From Planctomycetales bacterium (GTDB lineage: Bacteria; Planctomycetota; Planctomycetia; Planctomycetales; Planctomycetaceae), in NCBI GenBank assembly GCA_020050375.1, contig JAGVKR010000583.1:1-15964 (forward strand): a stretch of 15,964 nucleotides of DNA, read 5' to 3'. The translations under genes were made by a program, and so were the position numbers. The notes beneath the pieces are model-generated. The model had not been told where the DNA came from, searched no databases, and saw only the letters and a program-made list of their open reading frames with translations. Positions 1 to 8,979 of the stretch are shown here, one piece after another (position 1 is the first letter of the stretch; each line of letters opens with the position of its first letter).

Positions 1-29
1 ATATCCGGCGGCAGAATGATCGTTGTCAT
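1..29 (-). CDS. possible start of a gene running off the left edge
   Basis: On the minus strand an ATG at 29-27 opens a frame that stays open to the window edge and encodes MTTIILPPD. A plausible promoter lies about 75-100 nt upstream, at 102-131. Only nine codons are visible, so no product can be named. A plus-strand frame from the edge to a TGA at 52-54 is also open, so the end of a plus-strand gene is an equally weak alternative. Confidence 0.22.
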
Positions 30-101
30 ACGTCTTACCGAAATAGGGCCCTGAACACCCTACATGAGCCCACCGTCGTCAGATTCAAACACCCATTATT
101 G

Positions 102-131
102 ATTGTATCTTCGGCTCGGGCGCACAGACAA
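102..131 (-). promoter_or_regulatory. candidate sigma70-type promoter reading toward the left edge
   Basis: Read on the minus strand, TTGTCT (131-126) is followed after 18 nt by TACAAT (107-102), a 5/6 match to the -10 consensus. An A7 run on the same strand (144-138) lies just upstream of the -35 and could act as an UP element. It would serve a gene starting near position 29. This is inferred from pattern only. Confidence 0.35.
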
Positions 132-170
132 TCTTGCTTTTTTTCGCACGAGGGTATCGAACGATCTGGC

Positions 171-179
171 GGGGGGGGG
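171..179. repeat. G9 homopolymer just after the yacL stop
   Basis: Nine consecutive G residues on the plus strand (C9 in the yacL transcript) begin 2 nt beyond the yacL TGA. The tract is outside the reading frame, so length changes would not alter the protein. It could be a slippage site or a sequencing weak point. Confidence 0.8.
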
Positions 180-181
180 CA

Positions 182-1204
182 TCACCGATCGGCGGCCGTC
201 GGCAGTCGACCAAAGATCATCCGCCCGGCGCTCGATTGCAGGACGCTTTTGACGATGATGTCGGTCTCGCGGCCGATCGAAGCCCCGCCGTCTTCGCAGA
301 CGACCATCGTCCCGTCGTCGAGGTAGCCCACCCCCTGGCCCGGGGCTTCGCCCGGCTTGACGATCTTGATCGTCAGCCGCTCGCCCGGGAGGTATCGCGG
401 CTTGAGCGAGTTGGCGAGGTCGTTGAGGTTGATCACGTCGACCCCCTGCACGCTGGCAACCTTGTTCAGGTTGAAGTCGTTGGTGACGACGCAGCCACCG
501 AGCTTCTTGGCAAGATCGACCAGCCGCTGGTCGACCGTCATGCCCTTTGCCTCATCCGGCTGGACTTCGTGCAGTTTCACCTCGATGTGCGGGTTCGACT
601 GCAGCTTGCTGAGGACATCGAGCCCCCGGCGACCGCGATTTCGGCGGAGCTTGTCGTTGCTGTCGGCGATATCCTGCAATTCCTGGAGCACGAACGAGGG
701 AACGATCAACGGGGCGTCGATGATCTTGGTTTCGATCACGTCGGCGATACGGCCGTCGATGATCGAGCTGGTGTCGAGAACGTAGGGACGGCCGCCGCGA
801 ACCTCTTTGGCAAACTCGATGTAGGGAATGATGAACCGGAACTTGTCTTTGGTCTGGAGCAGCAGCGTCACGCAGATGTAGGGGAAGATCAGGTTCGTGA
901 TCATCTGCACGATCCCCTGAAACTGCGGCGCGACAACTGGATCGAGTGCGAGGCGACTCAGATAACTCAGCAGAAATCCGATCAGCAGCCCGAAATAGAC
1001 CGCGGAGACGACTTCGATCCGCTTTCGCGGGATAAGAATATCGACGAACGTCACCAACTGCGTCAGCAGCAGCAGGACCACGAAGGCGATGAAGGGGTGG
1101 TTGGCGACCACAGACGGCGGCGCCGGACTCTCGGAATTGACGAATGCCGCAATGGCGCCGGCCGAGATGACCGCAAACAGAATTCGGATGATAAGCAGTA
1201 GCAT
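182..1204 (-). CDS. yacL: membrane-anchored PIN-TRAM domain protein (YacL-like)
   Basis: 340 residues starting at the ATG at 1204. The N-terminal third has about four hydrophobic segments (roughly 2-22, 38-58, 64-82, 100-118). A PIN-type nuclease domain follows from about 140 to 265, with acidic residues typical of the metal site: D144 in LDTSSIIDGR, E175 in LQELQ, D225 and D243 in TNDFN. A C-terminal TRAM-like RNA-binding segment (about 272-335) contains PGE, GQGVGYLDDGTMVV and the closing IFGR. This order (TM, PIN, TRAM) and this length match the YacL family of Firmicutes, Actinobacteria and Planctomycetes. The family is predicted to be a membrane-tethered RNase, but its substrate is not established. 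It is the last gene of a minus-strand series, separated from the HIT gene by 297 nt, so it may have its own promoter. Confidence 0.93.
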   Translation of the reverse strand: MLLLIIRILFAVISAGAIAAFVNSESPAPPSVVANHPFIAFVVLLLLTQLVTFVDILIPRKRIEVVSAVYFGLLIGFLLSYLSRLALDPVVAPQFQGIVQMITNLIFPYICVTLLLQTKDKFRFIIPYIEFAKEVRGGRPYVLDTSSIIDGRIADVIETKIIDAPLIVPSFVLQELQDIADSNDKLRRNRGRRGLDVLSKLQSNPHIEVKLHEVQPDEAKGMTVDQRLVDLAKKLGGCVVTNDFNLNKVASVQGVDVINLNDLANSLKPRYLPGERLTIKIVKPGEAPGQGVGYLDDGTMVVCEDGGASIGRETDIIVKSVLQSSAGRMIFGRLPTAADR

Positions 1205-1502
1205 GGTTCTCTACACAGATCCTGCGCTCGAGATAACCCGTTCGACTCAGAGGACGAGCGCCTGTCCTCGTGGTGAAGCCCGTGACAACATCGACTGAAT
1301 CGCGCCGACGAACCCGCAAGTCAACAAACGACTTCGAGTTCTGTCGCAGAATGCCGCTGGCACGCGGCAACGATCCGTCGAAACCAGCAAAAAATCACCC
1401 TCAACTCCAACGTCGCCACTGATCGTTCAGGAGGGTCGAAAAGGCAAATAAAAACTACGCAGCGAACGTAAAACCGTATTGTCGAGCAAAGGGGCGCAGG
1501 AA
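1205..1502. other. intergenic region upstream of yacL
   Basis: 298 bp without a credible gene. It holds the yacL leader, with a perfect 6-bp stem, GAGGAC at 1250-1255 pairing with GTCCTC at 1264-1269 (8-nt loop), about 46 nt upstream of the yacL ATG. A small minus-strand stem (TACG/CGTA) followed by GTTTTTATTT lies near 1450-1475, downstream of the HIT gene, and is at best a weak terminator. No convincing -35/-10 pair was found. Confidence 0.4.
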
Positions 1503-2045
1503 TCAAGTCTGCTCAAATTCGCGCCAGGTCGTCGCCAGAGCATTGCCAAGCAGCGAATAGAGCGCATCCAGCGACTGCGGAATCACATTGGCGTTGGTCA
1601 AAACCGGCATAAAGTTCGTATCGCCATTCCATCGGGGGACGAGGTGCCAGTGCAGATGCCCCGGCACTCCTGCCCCTGCGATTTTGCCCAGATTCAACCC
1701 CAGGTTGAACCCCTCTGCTGACATGGTCTTCGTGATTGATTCGATCATCCGCTGGAGGGCCCGCTGGCACTCCAGCAGCTCTTCTTCGTCCAAATCCGTC
1801 AGGTTCGCCTTGTGGGCGAGCGGCGCCACCAGGAGGTGCCCGTTGTTGTACGGAAAGCGGTTGAGTACGGTCAATGTCCGCGGGCCGCGGGCGACGACAA
1901 GGTTCGCCGCGTCGTCGCGCGGCGCGGCCGCATAGCGACAGAGAAAGCACCCCTCCGGCTGAGGTTGATCTTTGCTCGAAACGATGTAAGACAGCCGCCA
2001 CGGAGCCCACAACGTTTCGTGAACCGCGGAATCGTTCGGTTGCAT
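1503..2045 (-). CDS. HIT-family protein, Ap4A phosphorylase/hydrolase-like
   Basis: 180 residues. The histidine triad is in GHLHWHLVPRW (H130, H132, H134), where the middle His is the nucleophile in this superfamily. Upstream are LWAPWR (12-17), a CxxC pair (C33, C36) likely to hold zinc, and LNRFPYNNGHLLVAP (61-75), the nucleotide-binding strand and helix region. The N-terminal WAPWR and the PYNNGH segment resemble the bacterial Ap4A phosphorylase-type HIT proteins of Actinobacteria. The enzyme probably acts in the cytoplasm on dinucleoside polyphosphates or related AMP derivatives. The ATG lies 1 nt after the stop of the LysM gene, which implies translational coupling. The exact substrate cannot be read from the sequence. 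Confidence 0.9.
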   Translation of the reverse strand: MQPNDSAVHETLWAPWRLSYIVSSKDQPQPEGCFLCRYAAAPRDDAANLVVARGPRTLTVLNRFPYNNGHLLVAPLAHKANLTDLDEEELLECQRALQRMIESITKTMSAEGFNLGLNLGKIAGAGVPGHLHWHLVPRWNGDTNFMPVLTNANVIPQSLDALYSLLGNALATTWREFEQT

Positions 2046-2046
2046 G

Positions 2047-2424
2047 TCAGTGCGGTTGAGGGATTTTGAGGATCTGCCCGGGCTTCAGCTCTTCAGCGAC
2101 GTCGAGGCTGTTGGCGTTCAAGAGTTGAGCAACCGACAAGCCGTACATTGCTGCGAGGTTGGAGAGTGTCTCACCGGGGTGCACTTCGTGGTACTGCGCT
2201 TTCTGTTCGGAATCGACGGATCGCGCCCCCTCCTGCCAATCCGAATCCCGGGTCGTCGTCGTCTCCGATCCTTTCCCCTGCGAACTCGACTGCTTCCCAT
2301 CGCCGGGTTGCGACGCCGCATGGAATGGAGCCGTATGACACCCCGCCAGCATCAGAATCCCCCCGCAAACAAGGAGAATCAAAAACCACGAGGGGCGTAA
2401 ATTCGTGGGGGGCCAAAAATACAT
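2047..2424 (-). CDS. LysM-domain lipoprotein
   Basis: 125 residues from the ATG at 2424. A basic-hydrophobic N-terminus (about 10-28) ends in the lipobox LAGC, with C29 as the lipidated residue. A Ser/Thr/Gln-rich linker covers about 30-75. A single LysM domain lies at about 78-122 (YHEVHPGETLSNLAAMYG, then LKPGQILKIP), which would bind N-acetylglucosamine-containing cell-wall polymer. An in-frame ATG at 2520 would add 32 residues, but the signal peptide would then be about 60 residues long. The shorter start, preceded by GGGAAAG, is preferred. The gene lies between the cyclase gene (126 nt gap) and the HIT gene (1 nt gap). It probably sits in the cell envelope, and its partner or enzymatic role is unknown. 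Confidence 0.85.
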   Translation of the reverse strand: MYFWPPTNLRPSWFLILLVCGGILMLAGCHTAPFHAASQPGDGKQSSSQGKGSETTTTRDSDWQEGARSVDSEQKAQYHEVHPGETLSNLAAMYGLSVAQLLNANSLDVAEELKPGQILKIPQPH

Positions 2425-2550
2425 CACACAGGTCTTTCCCAGGCGGTTCGCGTCAACGATCGGGTGGTTCCTGCCCGTGGTCGTTGCGGGAAATGTTTTG
2501 GCGGGTAATGAGATTTGCATCCCAGACTCTGCGGCAAGAGCGACAGCGGA

Positions 2551-3486
<936 letters not shown>

Positions 3487-3505
3487 GGCCACATCCTGCG
3501 GACGA

Positions 3506-4576
3506 CTATTGCTTGGAGCTTGTCGTCTCGGTCGGGGCGTCGCGGCCGGCGGTGGCCGTGACGGTGAGCAGCTTTTCCTGGTACTTGCTGATGGCGCGCG
3601 TCGAGCTCTTGGGGCCAAGTGCGTCGACGACCATCCGGTCGCACGTCGCCTCGCGGGAAACGATCAATCCCTGCTCGACGTCGAATACGAACTTGCCCGT
3701 TGTCTCGCGCTGCATGAGCTGGGCGCTGATCGCCGGATTCTGGATGGGAGTCAGGATCACCGTGCGAAACTCGATTGTGGCGCGCCCCTCTTTGATTTCT
3801 GTGAGCTTGAACGAGCGCTGCATGGTGATCTTGACAGGAATCTTATCCGGCGGTTCCCGCGCCACAATTTCGAATCGGTCTTTCCACGTCTCGCCGACGG
3901 CAACCGGCTGCTCGGGAAGCAGGATCAGGTAATTTTCGTGCGACGCATCGGCGGCCATGGCCGCCACCGAGCCCGACGCCGGCGATGCCTTGTCCTTTGC
4001 GGGATCAGTGTTCGACGGTGGAGTCGGGACAAGGGGTTCGGCCTTGAGCGGACGCCCGGAGGGGCTGAAGCGAATCGTGGCCTGCGGGGGGCCGATCGTC
4101 GCCAGAATGTGCTGGAACTGCTGAGGCCGCTTGTTCGGGTCGTCGCTCTGGAATTCGATCGGCTTGGTCTTGCTGACCCCATTGTCGAACTGGGCGGTCA
4201 TGTGGACCCATTCGATCGACAATTGCAGGTCTCCTTGCCCTTCGGGAGTCACTTGCGTGACTTTGTAGGCCCTTCGGGACTCGGATTTGTTCCTGGCAAT
4301 CTCGGTCGATCCGCTGAAATGCGTGGTCATTTCGGTCTCGTGCCTGACTTCATAGCGCACGACCTGATCGGGGCGAAATTTGAATGCCAGAAGGTGCTTC
4401 TCGGAAGGGGCGGCAGATTCACCTTCGGCGAGTTCAACGGCGGTGGTCTCCGCCGGCTTCGGCGTCGAAGCCGGAGTCGGGAGATCTTCAGCAAACAGAG
4501 GGAAACACAGGACGGCGAGGAGCCCGCCGGAAATGCAGGCTGTCTTCGGCGACGTCCGCCGCCACTGGCGCGACAT
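3506..4576 (-). CDS. exported protein of unknown function
   Basis: 356 residues. A cleavable signal peptide is likely (RQWRR, then a hydrophobic stretch to about residue 29, ending LFAED). A Pro/Thr/Glu-rich linker runs to about 58. The mature part reads as beta-rich: RYEVRHETEMTTHFSG, GDLQLSIEWVHMTAQF, GETWKDRFEI and TGKFVFDVEQGLIVSREATCD. This style, in which a raw value is compared with an error-free solution of a lipid-like barrel, resembles the DUF6263-type exported proteins common in planctomycetes, but the match is from memory and weak. Start: ATG at 4576 with AGGAAGG about 14-20 nt upstream. It is the first gene of the unit that continues into the cyclase gene 19 nt downstream. It is presumably periplasmic; the function is unknown. 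Confidence 0.8.
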   Translation of the reverse strand: MSRQWRRTSPKTACISGGLLAVLCFPLFAEDLPTPASTPKPAETTAVELAEGESAAPSEKHLLAFKFRPDQVVRYEVRHETEMTTHFSGSTEIARNKSESRRAYKVTQVTPEGQGDLQLSIEWVHMTAQFDNGVSKTKPIEFQSDDPNKRPQQFQHILATIGPPQATIRFSPSGRPLKAEPLVPTPPSNTDPAKDKASPASGSVAAMAADASHENYLILLPEQPVAVGETWKDRFEIVAREPPDKIPVKITMQRSFKLTEIKEGRATIEFRTVILTPIQNPAISAQLMQRETTGKFVFDVEQGLIVSREATCDRMVVDALGPKSSTRAISKYQEKLLTVTATAGRDAPTETTSSKQ

Positions 4577-4634
4577 AGTGCAGGTTCCTTCCTTGAAACC
4601 GTCGAGAGGAAATCCAGTCCGCTGGTTCGGCCGG

Positions 4635-4643
4635 AATCTAGCA
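4635..4643 (-). promoter_or_regulatory. candidate extended -10 promoter for the exported protein/cyclase unit
   Basis: On the minus strand the sequence TGCTAGATT (4643-4635) has the extended -10 form TGn followed by TAGATT (4/6). It would start transcription near 4628, leaving a leader of about 50 nt before the ATG at 4576. No good -35 is visible, so the call is tentative. Confidence 0.3.
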
Positions 4644-4698
4644 CATCACCCCAACTGCCGGGAGACCAGTTTTCGCCCCTGTTTTCGCCCCGCGCGAC

Positions 4699-4737
4699 CT
4701 CGCGGTATTTGTCGATTCACCGCGAGAATTCTTTTTT
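4699..4737 (+). terminator. stem-loop with plus-strand T tract downstream of the S9 peptidase gene
   Basis: CTCGCGGT (4699-4706) pairs perfectly with ACCGCGAG (4719-4726) around a 12-nt loop. On the plus strand this is followed by AATTC and T6 (4732-4737), the form of a rho-independent terminator. Both flanking genes are on the minus strand, where the stem lies 36 nt after the peptidase stop but has no downstream U run. It may stabilise or end the peptidase mRNA, or stop antisense transcription. Confidence 0.45.
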
Positions 4738-4761
4738 GAGCGGCGTCTGGCGCGAGGGGAT

Positions 4762-6783
4762 CTAAGGCTTCGCCGTGACTCCCAGCCACTGGTCGAACCA
4801 CTCCACATTTCGTTGGGCGGCGTCGAGTTGCAGCTTCGGTTCCTGCAACGAGTGCGGTTGCCGGGGATACACGACCATCTTCACGGGAACTCCCTGCCGC
4901 TTCAGCGCGTTATAGAGCTCGTACCCCTGCGAGATCGGGACGCGGACGTCCTTGTCTCCGTGCTGAATGAGCGTGGGCGTCGCCGCCCCTTTGATCTGGA
5001 ACATCGCCGAATGGGAACGCCAGCGATCGAACTCGTCCCAGAATTCGCCCCCCATGTAGTCGGGGATGAAGTCGGCAATATCGGCTGTGCCGGTGAACGA
5101 CATCAGGTTCGTCACCCCCGCCCCGACCGACGCCGCCTTGAAGCGCTTCGTTTGCGTGATGATCCACGACGTCATGTAGCCGCCGTAGCTCCAGCCCATC
5201 ACCCCCAGACGTTCGGGATCGACGAGGCCCCGCTCGATCAGTGCGTCAACGCCGGTGATGATGTCGCGATAATCACCACCCCCCCAGTCCTGATAGTTCG
5301 AGAAGCGAAACTCCTTGCCGTATCCGCTGCTGCCGCGGACATTGCAGCGAAGCACGGCGTAACCGTGCGCGGCGAAGACGGCGATCGGATAGGGCCCGCG
5401 GGCCACAATGCAGGTCTGCGCGAAGACACCGGTCGGCCCCCCGTGGACGATCACCAGCAGCGGCGCCCGTGTTCCAGTTTGATAATCGACCGGATACGTC
5501 AACAGCCCTTCGATCTCGCGGCCGTCGGTCGACTTCCACGAAACGACCTCGGTCTTGCCGATCGGCAGACGTGGCAGATCCTGGACCTGGCTGACCTGCC
5601 GTGCCTGGAACTGGGACGTCGGCGACACGAACACCTCGGGGGCCCGGTCAGACGCTTCGGAAACGAACGCCAGGTGCGTGCGGCCCGCGTTGAGCGACGG
5701 GAGCGAGACCATCCGATCGGCCGGGGAGAGATCGATCGCAGGCGAGCCGTCGATCGGCAATGCGCTCAGGCCTTGGAGCGTGCGTCGTGTTTCTCCGATC
5801 AGCACGCTATTTCCAGCCTGCGACCAGCCGACGATCGCCGGCTTCATGTCGAACGTTTCGGCAAGCAGACGAGGCGGCTCGCCAGTCGGGCTGAGCAACT
5901 GGACGCGCGAGGCGAACGCCCAATGGGGGGGATTCTCACTGACGGCGCAGGCGATCAGGCGGCCATCGGGAGAGAACACCGGCTGCGTCTCGGAGGCGGC
6001 GGTTGTCGCCAGCGTCGTGATCTTCGTGGTCGCCACGTCAACCAGCGACAGGTCGGTCTTCTGCCAGTCGTCGACGAGCGGAGTGGGCTGATGGGTGAAG
6101 ACGATCCGCGTCGAATCGGGAGACCAGTCGAAATTTCGCCCGCCGAGCAGGCCGCCGACGTGCATCTCTCCGCCGGTCAGTTTGCGAACCGTCCGCTTGC
6201 CGTCGGCCGCAAATGCGAGCGATACGACATACAGCCGCGAGCGTTTGAAATTCTCGTTGACGACGAAGGCATCGCGCTTCTCGCGGTCGGCCCGTTCTTC
6301 GGCGTCGGATTTCGGGTCGGGCATCAGGAACGCGATCTGCCGCCCGTCAGGGGACCAGTCGAACGACGTGATCCCCCCTTTTTCGTCGGTGAGCTGCTCG
6401 GCTTCTCCACCGTCGATGCGAATCCGCCACAGGTTGGCCCGAGGACCGGTGCGCGGCGAAAGGAAGGCGATCGCCTGTCCGTCCGGGCTCCACGCCGGGG
6501 CCGTGGCCGACTTGTCTCCACGGGTGAGCTGCAGCGGGTTTGCGCCGTCGGATCCCACCAGATGAATCTGCGATAACCATTCGCTCTTTTCACCTTCGGT
6601 GACAGCGGATGAGACAACGAACGCAACCCGCCTGCCGTCGGGTGACACCGTCGGTTCGCCAACCGTTCGCGCCTTGAGCATCAACTCGGGAGTCCAACCG
6701 GCCGGTTTCTGATCGGCGGCAGGGGCCACAGCGACGCAGAGAAGCAGACACGCGGCCCAGGGGGCGAAGAATCGCCGAGTCAT
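4762..6783 (-). CDS. secreted S9-family serine peptidase (acylaminoacyl-/dipeptidyl-peptidase type)
   Basis: 673 residues from the ATG at 6783, chosen because it places a typical signal peptide at the N-terminus (TRRFFAPW, hydrophobic core, cleavage near APAAD at about 20-24). The N-terminal two thirds are a beta-propeller with repeated WSPDG/FSPDG-type (TolB/PD40-like) motifs: VSPDGRRVAF, WSPDGQAIAF, WSPDGRQIAF, WSPDSTRIVF, FSPDGRLIAC. The C-terminal alpha/beta-hydrolase domain carries HGGPTG (oxyanion region), the nucleophile S532 in GWSYGGYM, D612 in HGDKDVRVP and H644 in RQPHSLQ. The triad is complete. The expected role is cleavage of short peptides or N-terminal dipeptides outside the cytoplasm. 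It is followed by 185 nt before the exported-protein gene and is probably transcribed on its own. Confidence 0.94.
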   Translation of the reverse strand: MTRRFFAPWAACLLLCVAVAPAADQKPAGWTPELMLKARTVGEPTVSPDGRRVAFVVSSAVTEGEKSEWLSQIHLVGSDGANPLQLTRGDKSATAPAWSPDGQAIAFLSPRTGPRANLWRIRIDGGEAEQLTDEKGGITSFDWSPDGRQIAFLMPDPKSDAEERADREKRDAFVVNENFKRSRLYVVSLAFAADGKRTVRKLTGGEMHVGGLLGGRNFDWSPDSTRIVFTHQPTPLVDDWQKTDLSLVDVATTKITTLATTAASETQPVFSPDGRLIACAVSENPPHWAFASRVQLLSPTGEPPRLLAETFDMKPAIVGWSQAGNSVLIGETRRTLQGLSALPIDGSPAIDLSPADRMVSLPSLNAGRTHLAFVSEASDRAPEVFVSPTSQFQARQVSQVQDLPRLPIGKTEVVSWKSTDGREIEGLLTYPVDYQTGTRAPLLVIVHGGPTGVFAQTCIVARGPYPIAVFAAHGYAVLRCNVRGSSGYGKEFRFSNYQDWGGGDYRDIITGVDALIERGLVDPERLGVMGWSYGGYMTSWIITQTKRFKAASVGAGVTNLMSFTGTADIADFIPDYMGGEFWDEFDRWRSHSAMFQIKGAATPTLIQHGDKDVRVPISQGYELYNALKRQGVPVKMVVYPRQPHSLQEPKLQLDAAQRNVEWFDQWLGVTAKP

Positions 6784-7087
6784 AATCGATGCTCGCAACG
6801 GCTGAAGAACGGGCCGAATGGCCAACTCTCAGCTTACACGTTGGGCGACCGTTTGCAATGAAACTGATCTCCCCGGAACGGGGGCAATGGTGTAGTCTGC
6901 GGCCCGTTTCAAGGCCGAATGGAAGGTTTGTCCCGATCATGCCGGCGCCGATCATGTGAACTTTCGTCCACATCACCGGTGAATGGCATGGGGGGCTGTC
7001 CGCACAAAGGAAGGTGACGGGCCTCGTCGCGAAGGCGACGACCGACGCCCATTCCGCCCTCGCGCAGCGTTTGACGGCAAGGATGCC
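6784..7087. promoter_or_regulatory. divergent intergenic region between the S9 peptidase and mlaE
   Basis: 304 bp with several structured elements: a CCCCG-GAA-CGGGG hairpin (6871-6883), a direct repeat CCGATCATG at 6933-6941 and 6949-6957 (16-bp period), a perfect 10-bp palindrome TCACCGGTGA (6973-6982), and a 7-bp stem TCGTCGC/GCGACGA with a GAAG loop (7024-7041) in the presumed mlaE leader. No clear -35/-10 pair stands out. The palindrome and the direct repeat are candidate operator sites. An open extension of mlaE to 6983 has low-complexity Arg/Pro/Gly content and is judged non-coding. Confidence 0.4.
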
Positions 7088-7972
7088 ATGGCGACAGCGA
7101 CAGTCAATTCGGAATGTGACAGCTTCATCCACCGGATTGGACGGATGACGCTCGCGTTCATCGAGGGGCTGGGGGGGCTGGCGCTGTTCTTTCTGGACCT
7201 CCTGCTTTGGTTGACGACGCGGCTTCCGCGGCGGGCGGTCGTGCTTCCCTGCATGTACCAGATCGGAGTCGAAAGCCTCTCGGTCGTGATGGTCACGGGA
7301 GCCTTCATCGGAATGGTGATGGCCGTGCAGTCATACGACCAGTTCCGCTACATGCACCTCGAAACGAACCTTGGCGCGGTGATCAACATCGCGCTGGTCA
7401 AAGAGCTGGGACCGGTGCTTGCGGCGACGATGCTCGCCGGACGCGTCGGGTGCGCGATGGCCGCCGAGCTGGGGACAATGAAGATCACCGAGCAGATCGA
7501 TGCGCTCCGTGTGCTGGGTGCCAACCCGATCCACTATCTCGTCGTGCCCCGGTTTCTGGCCTGCGTGCTGCTGATCCCCGTGCTGACCGTCATGGCCGAC
7601 GCGGCTGGCGTTCTGGGGGGATGGTTCATCTCCACACAGGTGTGCGGAATCGACAGCCTGCACTACTGGAACCACACGCAGGCGTACATCGGCTGGTACG
7701 AGCTGGCAAGCGGGGTGGCCAAGTCGATGTTCTTCGGAGCGGCGATCGCCGTCGTTGCCTGCCAGCGCGGCTTCAATTGCAGCGCCGGGGCCGAAGGGGT
7801 CGGCCGCGCCGCCACTGAAGCGTTCGTGTACGCCTTCGTCGCAATTCTCGTCGTCGATCTATTTCTGGGGATCGTGTTCAACGCCATTTATCCGTTCCTC
7901 GGGCTCTCGACGGCATCGCTTGTGATGTCGGCGCCTCACCAGGCGCCCGGATTTGTCGCGCTTTGGACCTGA
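7088..7972 (+). CDS. mlaE: MlaE-type permease of a phospholipid ABC transporter
   Basis: 294 residues from the ATG at 7088, with AAGGA 4 nt upstream. An N-terminal amphipathic/hydrophobic helix (about 20-45) precedes the MlaE domain: [18 protein letters not shown] (69-86), [29 protein letters not shown] (103-131), [22 protein letters not shown] (134-155), then further membrane helices at about 157-185, 205-228 and 245-270. The [18 protein letters not shown] and EQIDAL motifs are the family signature that couples to the ATPase. MlaE homologues form a dimer in the inner membrane and pass phospholipids between the membranes of diderm cells. The mlaF gene follows after 26 nt. Confidence 0.95.
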   Translation: MATATVNSECDSFIHRIGRMTLAFIEGLGGLALFFLDLLLWLTTRLPRRAVVLPCMYQIGVESLSVVMVTGAFIGMVMAVQSYDQFRYMHLETNLGAVINIALVKELGPVLAATMLAGRVGCAMAAELGTMKITEQIDALRVLGANPIHYLVVPRFLACVLLIPVLTVMADAAGVLGGWFISTQVCGIDSLHYWNHTQAYIGWYELASGVAKSMFFGAAIAVVACQRGFNCSAGAEGVGRAATEAFVYAFVAILVVDLFLGIVFNAIYPFLGLSTASLVMSAPHQAPGFVALWT

Positions 7973-7998
7973 TTTCACACCAACGGAGTGCCCTCCTC

Positions 7999-8796
7999 AT
8001 GAATGCCGAGCCGCTCATCGAATTTCGCAACGTCGGTCGACGTTTCGGCCAGCAACAGGTGCTGCGCGACGTCACGTTCCAGATTGCGCCCGGAGAATCG
8101 GTGGCGATCATCGGCGAGAGCGGTTGCGGCAAAAGTGTCACCCTCAAACTGATGATCGCGCTTCTCGCGCCGAGCACGGGTGATGTGTTGCTCAATGGTC
8201 GTTCGCACTTTGAGCGCAGCGAACGCGAGTTGACGCGCGAGCGGCTGCGATTCGGATATGTCTTCCAGCAGGCGGCTCTGTTCGACAGCATGTCGGTCGA
8301 AGACAACGTCGCCTTCGGGCTGCGCCAGAACACCAATCTGCCCCGTGACGAAATCGCGGCCATTGTTCAGGATCGACTGCACGAGGTGGGGCTGCCTCCG
8401 TCGGTCTGCCGCAAGAAGCCCGCCGAACTGTCGGGAGGAATGAAGAAACGGGTCGGGCTGGCGCGAGCGCTGGCCCTTTCGCCCGACATCGTGCTCTACG
8501 ACGAGCCAACCACCGGGCTTGACCCGATCATGAGCGATGTGATCAACGAGCTCATCGTGCAGGCCCGAGAACGACGAACGATCACCAGCATCGTCGTCAC
8601 TCACGACATGGTCACCGTCGGTCGGACCGTCGGCCGCGTGATTATGCTCTATCCGCTTCCGCGCCTGGTCGACGACGAGCCGCAGATCATCTTCGACGGC
8701 ACCCCGGACGAAGCCTTCTCGGCAGCCGACCCGCGCGTGTATCAGTTTGTCCACGGTCAGGCGGGCGAACGCCTGCAGGAAATGGCGATGCGGTGA
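7999..8796 (+). CDS. mlaF: MlaF-type ATPase of the phospholipid ABC transporter
   Basis: 265 residues from the ATG at 7999; GGAG lies about 10 nt upstream. A longer frame from 7963 overlaps the end of mlaE and is not preferred. All ABC motifs are present: Walker A GESGCGKS (39-46), Q-loop Q90 in [11 protein letters not shown], signature [15 protein letters not shown] (144-158), Walker B IVLYDEP (164-170), D-loop GLDP (173-176) and switch H202 in VTHDM. The [21 protein letters not shown] stretch is typical of MlaF/Ttg2A ATPases. The C-terminal tail (235-265, with [11 protein letters not shown]) also matches the family. It powers the MlaE permease. It is separated from mlaD by 183 nt, most of which is the inverted repeat listed below. 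Confidence 0.96.
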   Translation: MNAEPLIEFRNVGRRFGQQQVLRDVTFQIAPGESVAIIGESGCGKSVTLKLMIALLAPSTGDVLLNGRSHFERSERELTRERLRFGYVFQQAALFDSMSVEDNVAFGLRQNTNLPRDEIAAIVQDRLHEVGLPPSVCRKKPAELSGGMKKRVGLARALALSPDIVLYDEPTTGLDPIMSDVINELIVQARERRTITSIVVTHDMVTVGRTVGRVIMLYPLPRLVDDEPQIIFDGTPDEAFSAADPRVYQFVHGQAGERLQEMAMR

Positions 8797-8803
8797 GCAA
8801 GCA

Positions 8804-8925
8804 CGAATGCCGAAAGACAAATGTCTAAAGAAAGACAAAATCGGAAATTCAAAAGAAATACGGAAAATGCACCCTTTTGTCTTTGGGATTTCGAGCTTCC
8901 TTAGACATTTGAATTTCGGCATTCG
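8804..8925. repeat. AT-rich imperfect inverted repeat inside the mla operon
   Basis: Left arm 8804-8855 and right arm 8874-8925 (52 nt each) are inverted copies around an 18-nt centre. By hand alignment 41 of 52 positions match, including the outer 12 nt CGAATGCCGAAA and a 10-nt block AAATGTCTAA. The element is about 38% GC by hand count, against a clearly GC-rich setting. The two arms share modules but in swapped order (GAC then TTC in one, TTC then GAC in the other), which suggests a mosaic of a short repeated unit. No open frame or transposase is present. It resembles a dispersed non-autonomous intergenic element. As RNA it could fold into a long hairpin between mlaF and mlaD. Confidence 0.75.
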
Positions 8926-8979
8926 ACATCTCCAAACCTCGCTTGCCGCTCGCCAAGTCGATACTCACGGAAAACCGAG

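Noticed and set aside
134..1201. 355-codon plus-strand open frame opposite yacL
   Set aside because: The composition is low-complexity and charged, while the minus strand encodes the full TM-PIN-TRAM protein.
4813..6576. 587-codon plus-strand open frame opposite the S9 peptidase gene
   Set aside because: Its translation is rich in Arg, Gly and Asp with no recognisable domain, and the opposite strand encodes a complete peptidase with an intact triad. It is a GC-driven shadow.
8804..8925. A miniature transposon (MITE) with target-site duplication
   Set aside because: No direct repeat flanking the arms could be seen by eye, so the element is described only as an inverted repeat.
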